Notes: generated by a model not told the origin, from the sequence alone. A DNA stretch of 64,000 nt from Chryseobacterium taiwanense (GCF_000813825.1 NZ_JWTA01000007.1:1-64000); one strand, 5' to 3'. Shown: positions 17,900-27,124, numbered from the stretch's first letter. Translations and numbers: made by a program.

Positions 17900-18192
17900 C
17901 GGCTCACTTTCCGAAGTAGAATTAAATATGGCAGAATTCTTATTTATAAGAGTGTTAATAAAATTTAATCTAAATAAGTATTTTGTGAATTTATTTCTCA
18001 GTTGTTCTAAAATTGCGGAGAAATGTAAGCAAAGAAACCTGAAATCCTTTTACCGTATTTTTACGGATAATTAGTAGGATTATTCTTTTTAATAGGATTA
18101 AATTAGTATTTTTAAGATAAAATTATTGGGAAAATATTTTTTCAATACTATGAGATATATTACCTTTACATGCCCAAATCACAAGAAACACT
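17900..18192. other. Spacer between the divergent nuclease and tssG genes
   Basis: AT-rich with no convincing gene. A small hairpin (ccgta-tttt-tacgg) lies near 18052-18066. A weak -7-like TACCTTTA lies shortly before the tssG start. The 61-codon open frame beginning at 17889 has no homology I recognise and I take it as chance. Confidence 0.5.
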
Positions 18193-19134
18193 ATGTATGA
18201 GAATAATATCGTAGATATGAATTATAATAAGTTACAGACAGATTTCAAAGCTGAAGCTGTAGCTGTTAATTTATTAAAATACCATAGAGCAGTCAGTAAT
18301 ATTTTTATTGAACGTTTAGGAATTAACGATAGAGCCTACCTTAAGGATATAAAAGGCATTTCAAGCCATTTTTTAGGTTTTGATGAAGAAGTTTTCACGA
18401 TCGAAACATACAGAGAAGGAATTTACGATTACCTTCCTGAAGGGTTATTTCATCCGCCGTCATTAGGAGCATCTAGAAAAAATGTAGAAACCGTTGTTAA
18501 AGAAATCCGAAGGCAAAAAAGAGTAGAGGAAGATGCAAGGAAGTTTTTCAAACCTTTTGAACTGGAGATTTTCTTTACCGAAATAAGTGCTTTACTCAAA
18601 GAATTTGATTTTGATATTTCAAGTGATACGGATTCTTTATTAGATACGATCAGTGAGCTTTGGCCTTTAGTGACAATGCTCGACAAGCAGAACGCTTATA
18701 TTTTTATTTATATTTTACCCTTTTTTCATCAGATTAGAGGAGATAAAAAATGGTTTGAAAGATGTATGACTGCTTTTCTTCAAATTCCCGTAGAAGTTAC
18801 CTTTGCTCCCAATGTAATAGACAAAATAGAGGAGAATGATGACTCTATGCTGCTTGGAAACTCCAGATTGGGAGTTACCTATATTCCGAGCGGAAGACAT
18901 ATGGACGGGCAAAGAAACTGGGTCGTGAATATTGGACCTATTCCTTATTATGAAATGAAAAAATTTATTAACGGAAGCCCATTTAGAAAAGTTCTTCATA
19001 CATTATATGATTACTTTTTGCCGGTAAGCGTAGATGTGAAAGAAAATTTCATCACAGAAAAAGAAGAATATTCATTCGCTCTGGAGGATGACGAACGAAA
19101 TGCAAACCGCCTTGGTTACTCCACATTCCTCTAA
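18193..19134 (+). CDS. tssG: Type VI secretion baseplate subunit, TssG-like (Bacteroidetes T6SSiii)
   Basis: A 313-residue soluble protein with the segment FTIETYREGIYDYLPEGLFHPP near residues 68-89 and a C-terminal half rich in short strands (LLGNSRLGVTYIPSG, WVVNIGPIPYYEMKKF). Size and position directly before tssN- and tssK-like genes fit the TssG wedge protein of the subtype iii system found in Bacteroidetes. TssF is much longer (about 600 residues), which argues against that name. The start could also be the internal Met at 18217. Naming rests partly on context. Confidence 0.6.
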   Translation: MYENNIVDMNYNKLQTDFKAEAVAVNLLKYHRAVSNIFIERLGINDRAYLKDIKGISSHFLGFDEEVFTIETYREGIYDYLPEGLFHPPSLGASRKNVETVVKEIRRQKRVEEDARKFFKPFELEIFFTEISALLKEFDFDISSDTDSLLDTISELWPLVTMLDKQNAYIFIYILPFFHQIRGDKKWFERCMTAFLQIPVEVTFAPNVIDKIEENDDSMLLGNSRLGVTYIPSGRHMDGQRNWVVNIGPIPYYEMKKFINGSPFRKVLHTLYDYFLPVSVDVKENFITEKEEYSFALEDDERNANRLGYSTFL

Positions 19135-19191
19135 AATATTTTATTATATTTACAAACACCAACCAAGACATTATTAATTGAAAAAAGACAA

Positions 19192-20094
19192 ATGGAAATC
19201 TCTTCAGTAAAAGGTATATTCTTAAGATATATTTTAATGCCTTTGATTGCAGTCATTATGATGGTTATTCTGGGAATAATCAGAAGAAATAAACCTGCGA
19301 TTAAAATTAAAACAATTATTATATACGTCCTTCTGTGCAGCTTGTGTATAGCGGTACCCGGTTTTTTTGGCTTTGCCGGAAACTCTTTTAATCCTTATTG
19401 GTATCTGATTGCTCAGATCGTTTATTTCATTTTGGGGATTATCCACGTAAATCTTTTAGACAGGTATTTTAAAAAGCATATTGATTCCTTTTCAATGAGT
19501 GTACTGTTTGAATCGGTACTTTCAGTCACATGTATTCTATTCGGAGGGTATCTGTTTACCTTGATTTTTAGCTTGATGAGCAGAGGAACGGGATATCCTG
19601 TAATGTCTGCAACCAGTGCATTTATATTTCTCGTTCCGTTGGTATTTCATTACTGTTATGTTCAGTTTATCAGTATCCCTGTTGATATTTATAAAACATG
19701 GAGGTATTCACCGGATCAAAAACTTCCTGATTTTGAAGGAGCGGATTTTGACAGATTGATGGTCTTGAATGTGGAATTAAGTAAAAATCTGGAAGAATCT
19801 AATCGATTCAGAATTAAGGCCAAAACGCTACCAACAGGCGTTACTTTCGGAGATTGGTTTTACAGAGTAGTCGATGATTATAACCATAAAAATCCGGGAT
19901 CTATTATTCATCTTTCAGATAGTGAAAAAGAACCTTATTATTGGATTTTTTACACGAAAAAATCATTTTTCAGTTTTAGAAAATATATCAATTTCGATCA
20001 GGATATTTCTGCAAATAGCATTTCAGAAAATGAAGTGGTTATTTGTAAAAGAGTAATTCAGCATGAAGAAGAAGGAATTGCTAAAAAACCATAA
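19192..20094 (+). CDS. tssN: Type VI secretion membrane protein TssN
   Basis: A 300-residue protein with five or so membrane helices in the first 170 residues (for example ILMPLIAVIMMVILGII and IIIYVLLCSLCIAVPGF) and a soluble C-terminal domain of about 125 residues. This architecture, next to tssK, is that of TssN, a component specific to the Bacteroidetes T6SSiii and thought to replace the missing TssJLM membrane complex. The C-terminal domain would lie in the cytoplasm and contact the baseplate. It is 57 bases after the tssG-like gene and 27 bases before the tssK-like gene, in one operon. Confidence 0.75.
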   Translation: MEISSVKGIFLRYILMPLIAVIMMVILGIIRRNKPAIKIKTIIIYVLLCSLCIAVPGFFGFAGNSFNPYWYLIAQIVYFILGIIHVNLLDRYFKKHIDSFSMSVLFESVLSVTCILFGGYLFTLIFSLMSRGTGYPVMSATSAFIFLVPLVFHYCYVQFISIPVDIYKTWRYSPDQKLPDFEGADFDRLMVLNVELSKNLEESNRFRIKAKTLPTGVTFGDWFYRVVDDYNHKNPGSIIHLSDSEKEPYYWIFYTKKSFFSFRKYINFDQDISANSISENEVVICKRVIQHEEEGIAKKP

Positions 20095-20121
20095 CACACA
20101 CAAATCTTAAAAGTATTTAAT

Positions 20122-21261
20122 ATGATACAGCCAATTAGACATTTTGCGATCAATTGGGTAGACGGAATGAAAGTCTCTCAGCGACACTTAAATGATCAGG
20201 ACAATTTTTTAATTGATACCATCAGAGACTCCAATTCATTAGGAATTACCAATTATAATTACGGACTGTTGCCTATTCCCAATGAATTTACAGACAAAAC
20301 TATTTTTGATGTTCATAATACCGCAACCAATGATGTTCAGTTAGTGATAAAACATTGCAGCGCCGTTACATTAGCCGGATATAGAGTAGAGCTTAATGAT
20401 AGGAGAGTGAGCGTAAAATCACTGGCAAAATCAATGAACGAGGAACAGGTAGACGGAGAATATTATATTTTGATTTCGGTAAATCCTTTTGATAAAGTTC
20501 CTTTCGGGGATATTGATCCTGAAGAAATTCCACCGAGACATCCGAATGCTCAATCCAATTACCATATAGAATTACTTCCGGTAACTTCTCTAAACAGCAG
20601 TTATTCAGGAGGAAACTATTTAATTGTTGGAAAAGTTGATTTAAAAGGTAATATTGCACAGGTAGATTCAAATTTTATTCCACCATGCACTTCCGTTCAG
20701 AGTCATCCTGCATTGTTAAGCTATTATAATGGTTTTGCGAAATCAATTGGTAATCTGCAGCAGTATGCTTTTAAAATTATTCAGAAAGCTTCTCATAAAA
20801 ATCAGAATACTGCATTAGCGCAGAACGTTAAGTTTCTGTGTAATACGATGGTGACCACTTTTGCGGATATGTATTTTCAGTTTAGAAATATTACGCCTTG
20901 GCAACCACCGGTATTTTTAATTGAATCTTTTGCAAAACTAGCTCTGAATTTATACAATGCTACACAAGTTTTGGTTCCCGCAGAACTGGAAGAAATGCTG
21001 AACTATAGCTTAGAATGGAGTGAAATTGCGCCTCATACGTTATTAAACCAATTATCTATTGTAGCGGAAACAAACTATGATCACCACAATTGCGGAGAAC
21101 CGTTATTGTATATTCAGCAGATGCTGAGAAGCTTGGAAATTATCTTCTCAAAACTGAGCGAGCTGGATTATATTGGTCAGAGAAAAGAAAATATTATCGT
21201 AAACGAACAGGAAGTTTCTTCCAATACCAATCCGAAAAGAGGTTGGAGCGTTTTAGATTAA
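20122..21261 (+). CDS. tssK: Type VI secretion baseplate subunit TssK
   Basis: A 379-residue protein beginning with IRHFAINWVDGMKVSQRHL, the Bacteroidetes version of the TssK opening 'xWxxGMxLxPQHF'. A beta-rich shell domain follows (VQLVIKHCSAVTLAGYRVEL, YYILISVNPFD), then a helical domain from about residue 195. TssK links the baseplate to the membrane complex and resembles phage receptor-binding proteins. It is the last gene of a three-gene operon, ending at a clear terminator. No sheath, Hcp, VgrG or ClpV gene is nearby, so the rest of the apparatus must lie elsewhere or be absent. Confidence 0.8.
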   Translation: MIQPIRHFAINWVDGMKVSQRHLNDQDNFLIDTIRDSNSLGITNYNYGLLPIPNEFTDKTIFDVHNTATNDVQLVIKHCSAVTLAGYRVELNDRRVSVKSLAKSMNEEQVDGEYYILISVNPFDKVPFGDIDPEEIPPRHPNAQSNYHIELLPVTSLNSSYSGGNYLIVGKVDLKGNIAQVDSNFIPPCTSVQSHPALLSYYNGFAKSIGNLQQYAFKIIQKASHKNQNTALAQNVKFLCNTMVTTFADMYFQFRNITPWQPPVFLIESFAKLALNLYNATQVLVPAELEEMLNYSLEWSEIAPHTLLNQLSIVAETNYDHHNCGEPLLYIQQMLRSLEIIFSKLSELDYIGQRKENIIVNEQEVSSNTNPKRGWSVLD

Positions 21262-21282
21262 CCATACTATAGCTTAAAAAAT

Positions 21283-21314
21283 AAATCCCGGGAATGTAAA
21301 TTCGGGATTTTTTG
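21283..21314 (+). terminator. Terminator after tssK
   Basis: Eight-base stem aaatcccg/cgggattt followed by a T run. Confidence 0.9.
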
Positions 21315-21346
21315 TGTAAAATTGTTAAAAAAATAGTCAGTAACAT

Positions 21347-22525
21347 ATGAATATAGATATAATAAGACAGGACATTAGAGGATTATTTGATGGTAAAATA
21401 TTTCTAAATAATGCAGGATCTTCTTTGATGCCAACACATGTAGTAGATTCAATGATTGGTTATCTAAAACAGGAAGAGCAATTCGGAGGATATGAAACTG
21501 CTAACAGAAATGCTGAGTTGCTTGAAAGCTTTTATGAAGAAACCGCTAAACTGATTAACTGTAAATCTTCAAATATTGCTTTTGCAACAAGTGCTACAGA
21601 TGCTTATGCAAAAGCTTTGTCGAGTATTGTTTTTAAAGAAGGAGATGTGATCATTACAACGATTGATGATTATATTTCCAATCAGATTACATTCATTTCG
21701 CTTCAGAAGAAACTGAATGTAAAAATTATCAGAACAAAAAAGCTTTCAGACCATGAGCTTGATTTGGAAGACTTAGAAAATTTGATTAAAAATTATAACC
21801 CAAAGTTGGTTGCAGTTACTCATATTCCAACCAATTCAGGGTTAATTCAGGATGTTGAAAGTGTCGGAAAGATCTGCAAAAAATATGATGTTTTGTACTT
21901 GGTAGATGCTTGCCAATCTATTGGACAAATGTTTGTAGATGTTGAGAAAATAGGGTGTGATTTTCTAACGGCAACAGGCAGAAAATTCATGAGAGGACCA
22001 AGAGGAACGGGATTCCTATATGTTTCCGATAAAATGCTGGAACAGAATTATGCTCCTTTATTGCTGGATATGAGAGGGGCTCACTGGTCTGAATATGATG
22101 ATTATGAATTATTTAAAACTGCAAAAAGATTCGAACATTGGGAAATTTCTTACGCATCTTTGCTGGGTTTTACGGAAGCTGTTAAATATGCGAATCATAT
22201 TGGAATGCATGCTATTGAACACTATAACAAAGGCTTATCCGAAAGACTGAGAGGGAATTTAAAAAATAGCGGTTTCCAGATTTGGGATCAGGGAAATAAT
22301 CTGGGCAGTATTATTACTTTTTGTGAACCAAACGGAGACTTGGAAAATATTCAGAAAGTATTGAAAGAAAATAATGTTTTCTTTTCCGTAACGTATAAAA
22401 ATTCTGCTTTAATTGATTTTACCAATAAAAATATCAACGGAATTGTAAGATTATCACCACATTATTTCAATACGGTTGATGAAATTGATACGGTTTCTGA
22501 GATCTTGAAAAATATTTTAAAATAA
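21347..22525 (+). CDS. Class V aminotransferase (cysteine desulfurase/selenocysteine lyase-like)
   Basis: A 392-residue fold-type I PLP enzyme. It shows FLNNAGSSLMPTHV at the N-terminus, AFATSATDAYAKAL for phosphate binding, LVDACQSIGQ with the Asp that contacts the PLP ring nitrogen, and ATGRKFMRGPRGTGFLYV with the PLP-binding Lys around residue 214. The layout is that of NifS/CsdB-like enzymes and class V relatives. The mobile Cys loop of dedicated desulfurases is not evident, so the substrate is open; no iron-sulfur genes are nearby. It is flanked by terminators on both sides. Confidence 0.85.
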   Translation: MNIDIIRQDIRGLFDGKIFLNNAGSSLMPTHVVDSMIGYLKQEEQFGGYETANRNAELLESFYEETAKLINCKSSNIAFATSATDAYAKALSSIVFKEGDVIITTIDDYISNQITFISLQKKLNVKIIRTKKLSDHELDLEDLENLIKNYNPKLVAVTHIPTNSGLIQDVESVGKICKKYDVLYLVDACQSIGQMFVDVEKIGCDFLTATGRKFMRGPRGTGFLYVSDKMLEQNYAPLLLDMRGAHWSEYDDYELFKTAKRFEHWEISYASLLGFTEAVKYANHIGMHAIEHYNKGLSERLRGNLKNSGFQIWDQGNNLGSIITFCEPNGDLENIQKVLKENNVFFSVTYKNSALIDFTNKNINGIVRLSPHYFNTVDEIDTVSEILKNILK

Positions 22526-22536
22526 TACTTTTTACC

Positions 22537-22595
22537 CATTAAGATTTTATTTAAGCCTAATCATTTAGTTCCTTAAATAAAATCTTAATGTTTTT
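22537..22595. terminator. Bidirectional terminator between convergent genes
   Basis: A perfect 19-base stem (22537-22555 with 22572-22590) with a 16-base loop and a T run on the + side. It separates the class V aminotransferase from the convergent DtxR-type regulator gene. Confidence 0.85.
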
Positions 22596-22599
22596 GAAA

Positions 22600-23253
22600 T
22601 TACTTTTTTATCAATATTTTTTCTGTTGCTTTTCTACTCAAAACTTCCTGTTTTCCATCAACTTCTATGGTAATTGATTTGTCAAAACTTTCAATCTTGA
22701 TGATTTTTATTTTCTTGTTCAGCAATAGATTTCTTTCCGTCAGATAATTAAGAAAGGCATCATCCGAAAGGGTTACGGAAGCAAAAACTACCACTTCTCC
22801 GATTTCGCAGTTACTTAATTTTTGTAAATCCTGAGCAATGATATTTCCGTCTTTATCAGGAATCGGTTCTCCGTGAGGATCGAATTTAGGATAATCAAGA
22901 ATTTCATCCATTTTATCAAAGAAAATCTGAGAATGTACATGCTCAAGCTGTTCCGCAATCTCGTGAACATTTTCCCAGCCAAAGTTCATTTTCTTCACCA
23001 GAAACATTTCTGTAAGCCTGTGTTTTCTTACGACTAGAGCTGCTTCTCGTCTTCCTTTTTCAGTAACGATAAGAGGTTTATAGGTTTCATAGATTACCCA
23101 GCCTTTTTCTGCAAACTTCTTCATCATGTTGTTAACGCTCGGCATTTTTACATTCAAAAATTTGCTGAGTTCATTAATCGTTACTTTGCTTTCGTTGTCT
23201 ACTAAATGAAATAAAGCTTTCAGATAGTTTTCTTCGGTTAAGGTTGTTTTCAA
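22600..23253 (-). CDS. DtxR/MntR family metal-dependent transcriptional regulator
   Basis: A 217-residue protein with an N-terminal winged helix (TLTEENYLKALFHLVDNESK, then INELSKFLNVKMPSVNNMMK), a dimerisation and metal-binding domain (HRLTEMFLVKKMNFGWENVH, AEQLEHVHSQIFFDKMDEIL), and a C-terminal FeoA/SH3-like domain. The E/H-rich helix 'EIAEQLEHVHS' carries the usual metal ligands. It is likely to repress manganese or iron uptake genes when metal is plentiful. No transporter is adjacent; the divergent neighbour is a threonine-aldolase-like gene. Confidence 0.92.
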   Translation of the reverse strand: MKTTLTEENYLKALFHLVDNESKVTINELSKFLNVKMPSVNNMMKKFAEKGWVIYETYKPLIVTEKGRREAALVVRKHRLTEMFLVKKMNFGWENVHEIAEQLEHVHSQIFFDKMDEILDYPKFDPHGEPIPDKDGNIIAQDLQKLSNCEIGEVVVFASVTLSDDAFLNYLTERNLLLNKKIKIIKIESFDKSITIEVDGKQEVLSRKATEKILIKK

Positions 23254-23338
23254 AATGTTAGATGATTTTCATTACAAATCTAACAAAATATTATGAATTA
23301 TTAATGGTTGTTATTTTAAGTTTTTTTAATTTTACTCT

Positions 23339-24370
23339 ATGAAATTTTCATTCAAAAACGATTATTCGGAAGGTTGTCACCCGAATATTTTGCAGGCACT
23401 TTTGCTGCATAATACTAATCAACAGGCAGGTTATGGAGAAGATGAGTATTCTTTACAGGCTAAAGAATTGATCAAACAAAAAATACAAAAAGCCGATTCG
23501 GAGATCTATTTTGTTTCTGGAGGAACACAGGCTAATTTAATTGTAATTTCATCTATTTTAAGGCCTTATCAATGTGCGATTTCGGCAGCTACAGGTCATA
23601 TTCTCAATAATGAAACAGGAGCAATTGAAGCAACCGGTCATAAGATTTTAAGCATAGAAAAGGAAGACGGTAAACTAACTCCGGAAGATATTATTCCGGT
23701 TTTGGAAAATCACAGAAATATTCCGCATCAGGTCATGCCAAAGTTGGTGTACATTTCCAATTCTACAGAGCTTGGAACGATTTATACGTTAGGAGAACTG
23801 GAAGCTCTTTCAACATTCTGTAAAGAAAACAAGCTGTATTTATTTATGGATGGAGCAAGAATGGGACATGGTTTGACATCTGAAATTAGTGATCTTACGC
23901 TGGAAAAAGTAGCCGAACTTACTGATGTTTTCTATTTGGGAGGAACTAAAAACGGAGCCTTAATTGGTGAAGCTATTGTCATTAATAATCAGGAACTTCA
24001 GCAGGATTTCGCTTTTAACATCAAACAAAAAGGAGCGTTGCTGGCAAAAGGAAGAGTATTAGGAATTCAATTTTTAGAATTGATGAAAGACGATTTGTAT
24101 TTTGACTTGGCAAAACATGCGAATCAGCAGGCCATGAAAATCAAAAATGCAATGAAAGAAAAAGGAGTACAATTTCTTTCAGATACATATACCAATCAGA
24201 TTTTTCCGATTTTAAACAATGAAGTCATTCAAAAATTATCGGAGAAGTTTGAGTTCTATGTCTGGAAAAAAGTTGATGAAAATTTTTCAGCTATTCGTCT
24301 TATTACTTCCTGGAATACGGAGGACGAACCCGTGAATGATTTTATTGAAATTATTAAAACTGAATTATAA
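23339..24370 (+). CDS. Low-specificity L-threonine aldolase-like PLP enzyme
   Basis: A 343-residue fold-type I PLP enzyme of the beta-eliminating lyase group. Motifs are NDYSEGCHP at the N-terminus, GYGEDEYS, FVSGGTQANLIVIS (phosphate loop), FMDGARMGHGL (Asp to the PLP nitrogen) and YLGGTKNGALIGEAIV with the PLP Lys around residue 205. These match threonine aldolase, which splits L-threonine to glycine and acetaldehyde. Threonine aldolases usually start 'D.RSDT.T.P', whereas here it is 'NDYSEGCHP', as in the Bacteroidetes branch. It is divergent from the DtxR-type regulator. Confidence 0.85.
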   Translation: MKFSFKNDYSEGCHPNILQALLLHNTNQQAGYGEDEYSLQAKELIKQKIQKADSEIYFVSGGTQANLIVISSILRPYQCAISAATGHILNNETGAIEATGHKILSIEKEDGKLTPEDIIPVLENHRNIPHQVMPKLVYISNSTELGTIYTLGELEALSTFCKENKLYLFMDGARMGHGLTSEISDLTLEKVAELTDVFYLGGTKNGALIGEAIVINNQELQQDFAFNIKQKGALLAKGRVLGIQFLELMKDDLYFDLAKHANQQAMKIKNAMKEKGVQFLSDTYTNQIFPILNNEVIQKLSEKFEFYVWKKVDENFSAIRLITSWNTEDEPVNDFIEIIKTEL

Positions 24371-24371
24371 A

Positions 24372-24404
24372 AAAAATGCAACTTACTAAAGTTGCATTTT
24401 TCTT
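24372..24404. terminator. Bidirectional terminator
   Basis: Stem aaatgcaactt/aagttgcattt with a four-base loop; A and T runs flank it on both sides, suiting the convergent genes. Confidence 0.85.
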
Positions 24405-24904
24405 TATTTTAAAGCTTTATTTACCATATTGCAATCAGCGGTTTCCAGCTTTTGACCGTCTTTATAGCTGATATTTTTTTCACTGACATATTTTACCTGC
24501 CCGTTTTCTTCCTTATGCTCACCAATACCTTCCGTTAAAGTATTGTCTTTTTGAATGAAGAAGATGTCTCTTGCACTTTTTTTGCCTTCAGATACAAATT
24601 CGTAAGTCAGTTTTAAGGTATCTCCTGATTTATAACCGGAAATATCTCCCTTATTGCTGTCTTTTTCAAAGTTCTTGTAAGACATTTTTCCGGTAATTGT
24701 TCCCAAATTGTCATCAATATTGGCAAATACAGAATCTTTTCCGGTTACGCCCATATAGCAGAAAGATTTTGGACCTAAAGTGTCGGTTACTGTTTCTGTA
24801 GTAGCTGTTGAGTCTATTTCTACTTTTGGAGCTGCAGTTTCTGTTTTTTTATTACAGTTCATTAAAAAAACTGAGAGTGAACTTAATAAGATCAACTTTT
24901 TCAT
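24404..24904 (-). CDS. Lipoprotein of unknown function
   Basis: A 166-residue protein with a type II signal peptide (MKKLILLSSLSVFLMNC, lipidated Cys17), then a Thr/Glu-rich linker (residues 20-42) and a beta-rich domain containing GTITGKMSYKNFEKDSNKGD. The mature N-terminus NKKTE does not clearly show the surface-export signal known for Bacteroidetes lipoproteins. I do not recognise the domain. It probably sits in the periplasm attached to a membrane. Confidence 0.75.
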   Translation of the reverse strand: MKKLILLSSLSVFLMNCNKKTETAAPKVEIDSTATTETVTDTLGPKSFCYMGVTGKDSVFANIDDNLGTITGKMSYKNFEKDSNKGDISGYKSGDTLKLTYEFVSEGKKSARDIFFIQKDNTLTEGIGEHKEENGQVKYVSEKNISYKDGQKLETADCNMVNKALK

Positions 24905-24977
24905 AATCCTTTTTGTTGTGTTAGCTAAATTTCGAAGTTGCTAAAATAATGATTTTATTATTGAATGCATCTAAAAA

Positions 24978-25535
24978 TTAAACTTTCAAACATCCTCGGA
25001 AACCTCTTGCTGCATAATAAGAATCAGCTCCGTTGTGGTAAGTGAAAACAGTATTGTAACGGCGATCACAGAATATTGCACCTCCTAATTCTCTGATTGA
25101 TGCAGGAGTTTTTACCCAACTTGACGTTTTCAGATCAAATTTTCCGAGTTCCTGAAGTTGACGATATTGTTCTTCATTTAGGAGTTCAATACCCATTTCT
25201 GCGGCTTTATCAATGACATTATTCTCAGGTTTATTGGCTTTTCTAGCTTCCCAAGCCGGATAATCGTAGCAAAGACTTCTTCGTTTCGGACTTTCCGAAG
25301 AGCAATCAAAGAAAATATATTCATCTGTTTTTTTATCATAATCAACAACATCAGGTTCACCTTCCGTTTCTTCCATTTCGTGGAGAGACCACAATTTTTC
25401 ATTGTTTTTTTCAAGCTTTGCTTGAATTTTATCCCAATCAAGACCTTTATGTCGGCTCATATTTTTCTCGAAGCGAAGTTTGAGAATCTTCAACAATTCT
25501 TTGTTTTGTGTTGTGGAGAGTTTCTTTGTGTTCAT
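24978..25535 (-). CDS. DUF4256 family protein
   Basis: A 185-residue cytoplasmic protein. The conserved blocks GEPDVVDYD, FFDCSSESPKRRSLCYD and the ending GAIFCDRRYNTVFTYHNGADSYYAARGFRG match DUF4256, so it is full length. No function is established. It is the last gene of the ArsR-led cluster, 24 bases after the DoxX gene. Confidence 0.9.
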   Translation of the reverse strand: MNTKKLSTTQNKELLKILKLRFEKNMSRHKGLDWDKIQAKLEKNNEKLWSLHEMEETEGEPDVVDYDKKTDEYIFFDCSSESPKRRSLCYDYPAWEARKANKPENNVIDKAAEMGIELLNEEQYRQLQELGKFDLKTSSWVKTPASIRELGGAIFCDRRYNTVFTYHNGADSYYAARGFRGCLKV

Positions 25536-25559
25536 ATTGAATTCTATTTTGATGTGGTG

Positions 25560-25958
25560 TTAGTCTGCAATAGATATTTTTCTTTCGGCAGGTCTAAAAT
25601 ACCAAGAAATAATCACTAACACAAGCAGTAAAATTGTGGGAAATTTTTTGCTAAATGGGTCATTCACAATAATATGGGAAACGATAGCCCCGGACATGAC
25701 AAAGAAAAATCCAGCATAGGCCCATTCTTTTAACAACAGACGTTTAGGAAGTAAAATTACCAGTACACCTAGTATTTTCCAGACTCCGATAATGGTCATT
25801 AAATATGATGGATATCCAAGATTCGTGAAGTTGGCCAATTCATCTTTGTTTTTCAGCAGCTGTACAATGGCTGTTGAAATCATTCCCAATGACATCCAAA
25901 GCGTGAAAATCCAATAGATGATTTTATTTCTTTTCTGTGATTTGTTTGGTGTTTCCAT
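25560..25958 (-). CDS. DoxX family membrane protein
   Basis: A 132-residue protein with four membrane helices (WIFTLWMSLGMISTAIVQLL, LMTIIGVWKILGVLVILLP, EWAYAGFFFVMSGAIVSHII, ILLLVLVIISWYF). The spacing and the GVWKILGVLVIL segment match DoxX/DoxD-like proteins, inner-membrane proteins of broad and poorly defined redox roles. It is 17 bases after the YdeI-like gene in the same operon. Confidence 0.85.
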   Translation of the reverse strand: METPNKSQKRNKIIYWIFTLWMSLGMISTAIVQLLKNKDELANFTNLGYPSYLMTIIGVWKILGVLVILLPKRLLLKEWAYAGFFFVMSGAIVSHIIVNDPFSKKFPTILLLVLVIISWYFRPAERKISIAD

Positions 25959-25975
25959 TTTTTGCGATTTAAAAA

Positions 25976-26554
25976 TTAATCATTTAATCCTTTTCTGTTA
26001 AGAATTTCCGGAATGTATTTTTCAATTCTGGATTCACGGGTTTTGGATTGTTTAGCAGAAGAAAAATAGAGTAGGTAAGCGCGTTGTCTTCCAGGTGTTA
26101 AACTTTCGAAAGCTTCTTTTAATTCTTGATTTTCATCCAATTTTTTCTGAAATTCTTCTGGCATTTCGAATTCTCTGGTTTTCTTCATTTCGACTTTAGC
26201 ACCGGATTCTTCAATTTCAACAGCTTCAAACATATATTCTTTGAGAACTTTTTCTAAATCAATGATTTGTTGTATTTCTGTAAAACGGATCTGTCTCGAA
26301 GCCTGCACATTTTCAGTTTGTTGAATCAGAATATTTTCAGGATCTTTCATTAAAGCGCCTTTAAAAAAGAGGAGGGCACAATATTCTTTAAACCCATGAA
26401 TCAGGAAAATATTCTTTCCTTCATACGTATAGCAAGGGCATCCCCATTTCAACTCTTCTACAAGCTGAGTTTCTAGGGCGATTGCTCTTAGTTTTTCAAA
26501 TTCTTTTTGCCATTGCTGGGCTTTATTAAAGAAAAAATCAACTTTTGGATTCAT
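25976..26554 (-). CDS. DUF1801/YdeI family protein
   Basis: A 192-residue protein. The N-terminal domain (LKWGCPCYTYEGKNIFLIHG, YCALLFFKGALMKDP) is the DUF1801 fold. The C-terminal part, MPEEFQKKLDENQELKEAFESLTPGRQRAYLLYFSSAKQSKTRESRIEKY in outline, is the YdeI/OmpD-associated domain. Such proteins commonly appear next to ArsR and SRPBCC genes in Bacteroidetes, as here. The biochemical role is unknown. Confidence 0.9.
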   Translation of the reverse strand: MNPKVDFFFNKAQQWQKEFEKLRAIALETQLVEELKWGCPCYTYEGKNIFLIHGFKEYCALLFFKGALMKDPENILIQQTENVQASRQIRFTEIQQIIDLEKVLKEYMFEAVEIEESGAKVEMKKTREFEMPEEFQKKLDENQELKEAFESLTPGRQRAYLLYFSSAKQSKTRESRIEKYIPEILNRKGLND

Positions 26555-26570
26555 ATATTTTGGTTTATGG

Positions 26571-26649
26571 TGTTTCGAGGTACGAGTTGCGAGTTATGTA
26601 GTCGTATAATTTATTGGGTTCAACCTCGAATCTCGTATCCCGCATCTCA
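26571..26649. repeat. Degenerate inverted repeat with GGATACGAGATTCGAGG units (copy 1)
   Basis: Left arm near 26573-26593 and right arm near 26622-26649 are imperfect inverted copies. On the minus strand the right arm reads gatgcgggatacgagattcg. A related element lies at 27125-27183 in the same operon. Confidence 0.5.
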
Positions 26650-27108
26650 TTATTTAAACAGTTCTTGCAGACGGTTGTGAGCCATATTAATGCCTTGTGC
26701 AAATGGTAATTTCAGCATTTGATCTCTGAAATCTACTGATTTATAGATCGTCTGAATTGTTATTTTGCTTGTGGTATCAGTAATTTTTTCAAATTCCAGA
26801 AACTCAAACTGAGGAGGAAAAGGAGTATTTTCCATTTGGAAAGTACGGATAATTCTCTGTTTCGGAATGATTTCATGAATAGTTCCATTGGCACTGAAAA
26901 CCACTTCGCCTTGAGGATTTGAAGTTTCAAATCGATAGCTTCCATGCTGTTTGTTTTCAAATTTTATCACTTTTGTGCCCATCCATTGTTCAAAAAGTTC
27001 GGCTTCTGTATAGGCTTTGAAAAGGAGTTCAACAGGCAGATCAAATTCCCGGGTGATGAAGATTTCCTGTTTTCCGTCTTCGGCGTGGATTTTTGTTTTG
27101 AGTTCCAT
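26650..27108 (-). CDS. SRPBCC/AHSA1 family protein
   Basis: A 152-residue protein with the START-like fold. ITREFDLPVELLFKAYTEAELFEQWMG starts it, SYRFETSNPQGEVVFSANGTIHEI forms the central sheet, and a C-terminal helix (MLKLPFAQGINMAHNRLQELF) closes the pocket. These are the marks of the AHSA1 group. These proteins bind hydrophobic ligands or help stress adaptation; the ligand is not evident. Pairing with an upstream ArsR regulator is a common gene arrangement. Confidence 0.92.
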   Translation of the reverse strand: MELKTKIHAEDGKQEIFITREFDLPVELLFKAYTEAELFEQWMGTKVIKFENKQHGSYRFETSNPQGEVVFSANGTIHEIIPKQRIIRTFQMENTPFPPQFEFLEFEKITDTTSKITIQTIYKSVDFRDQMLKLPFAQGINMAHNRLQELFK

Positions 27109-27124
27109 ATTTTGAGGTGTTTAG

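Noticed and set aside
17889..18074. 61-codon + strand frame upstream of tssG
   Set aside because: It overlaps the nuclease promoter region, has no recognisable motif and has a composition like a spacer.
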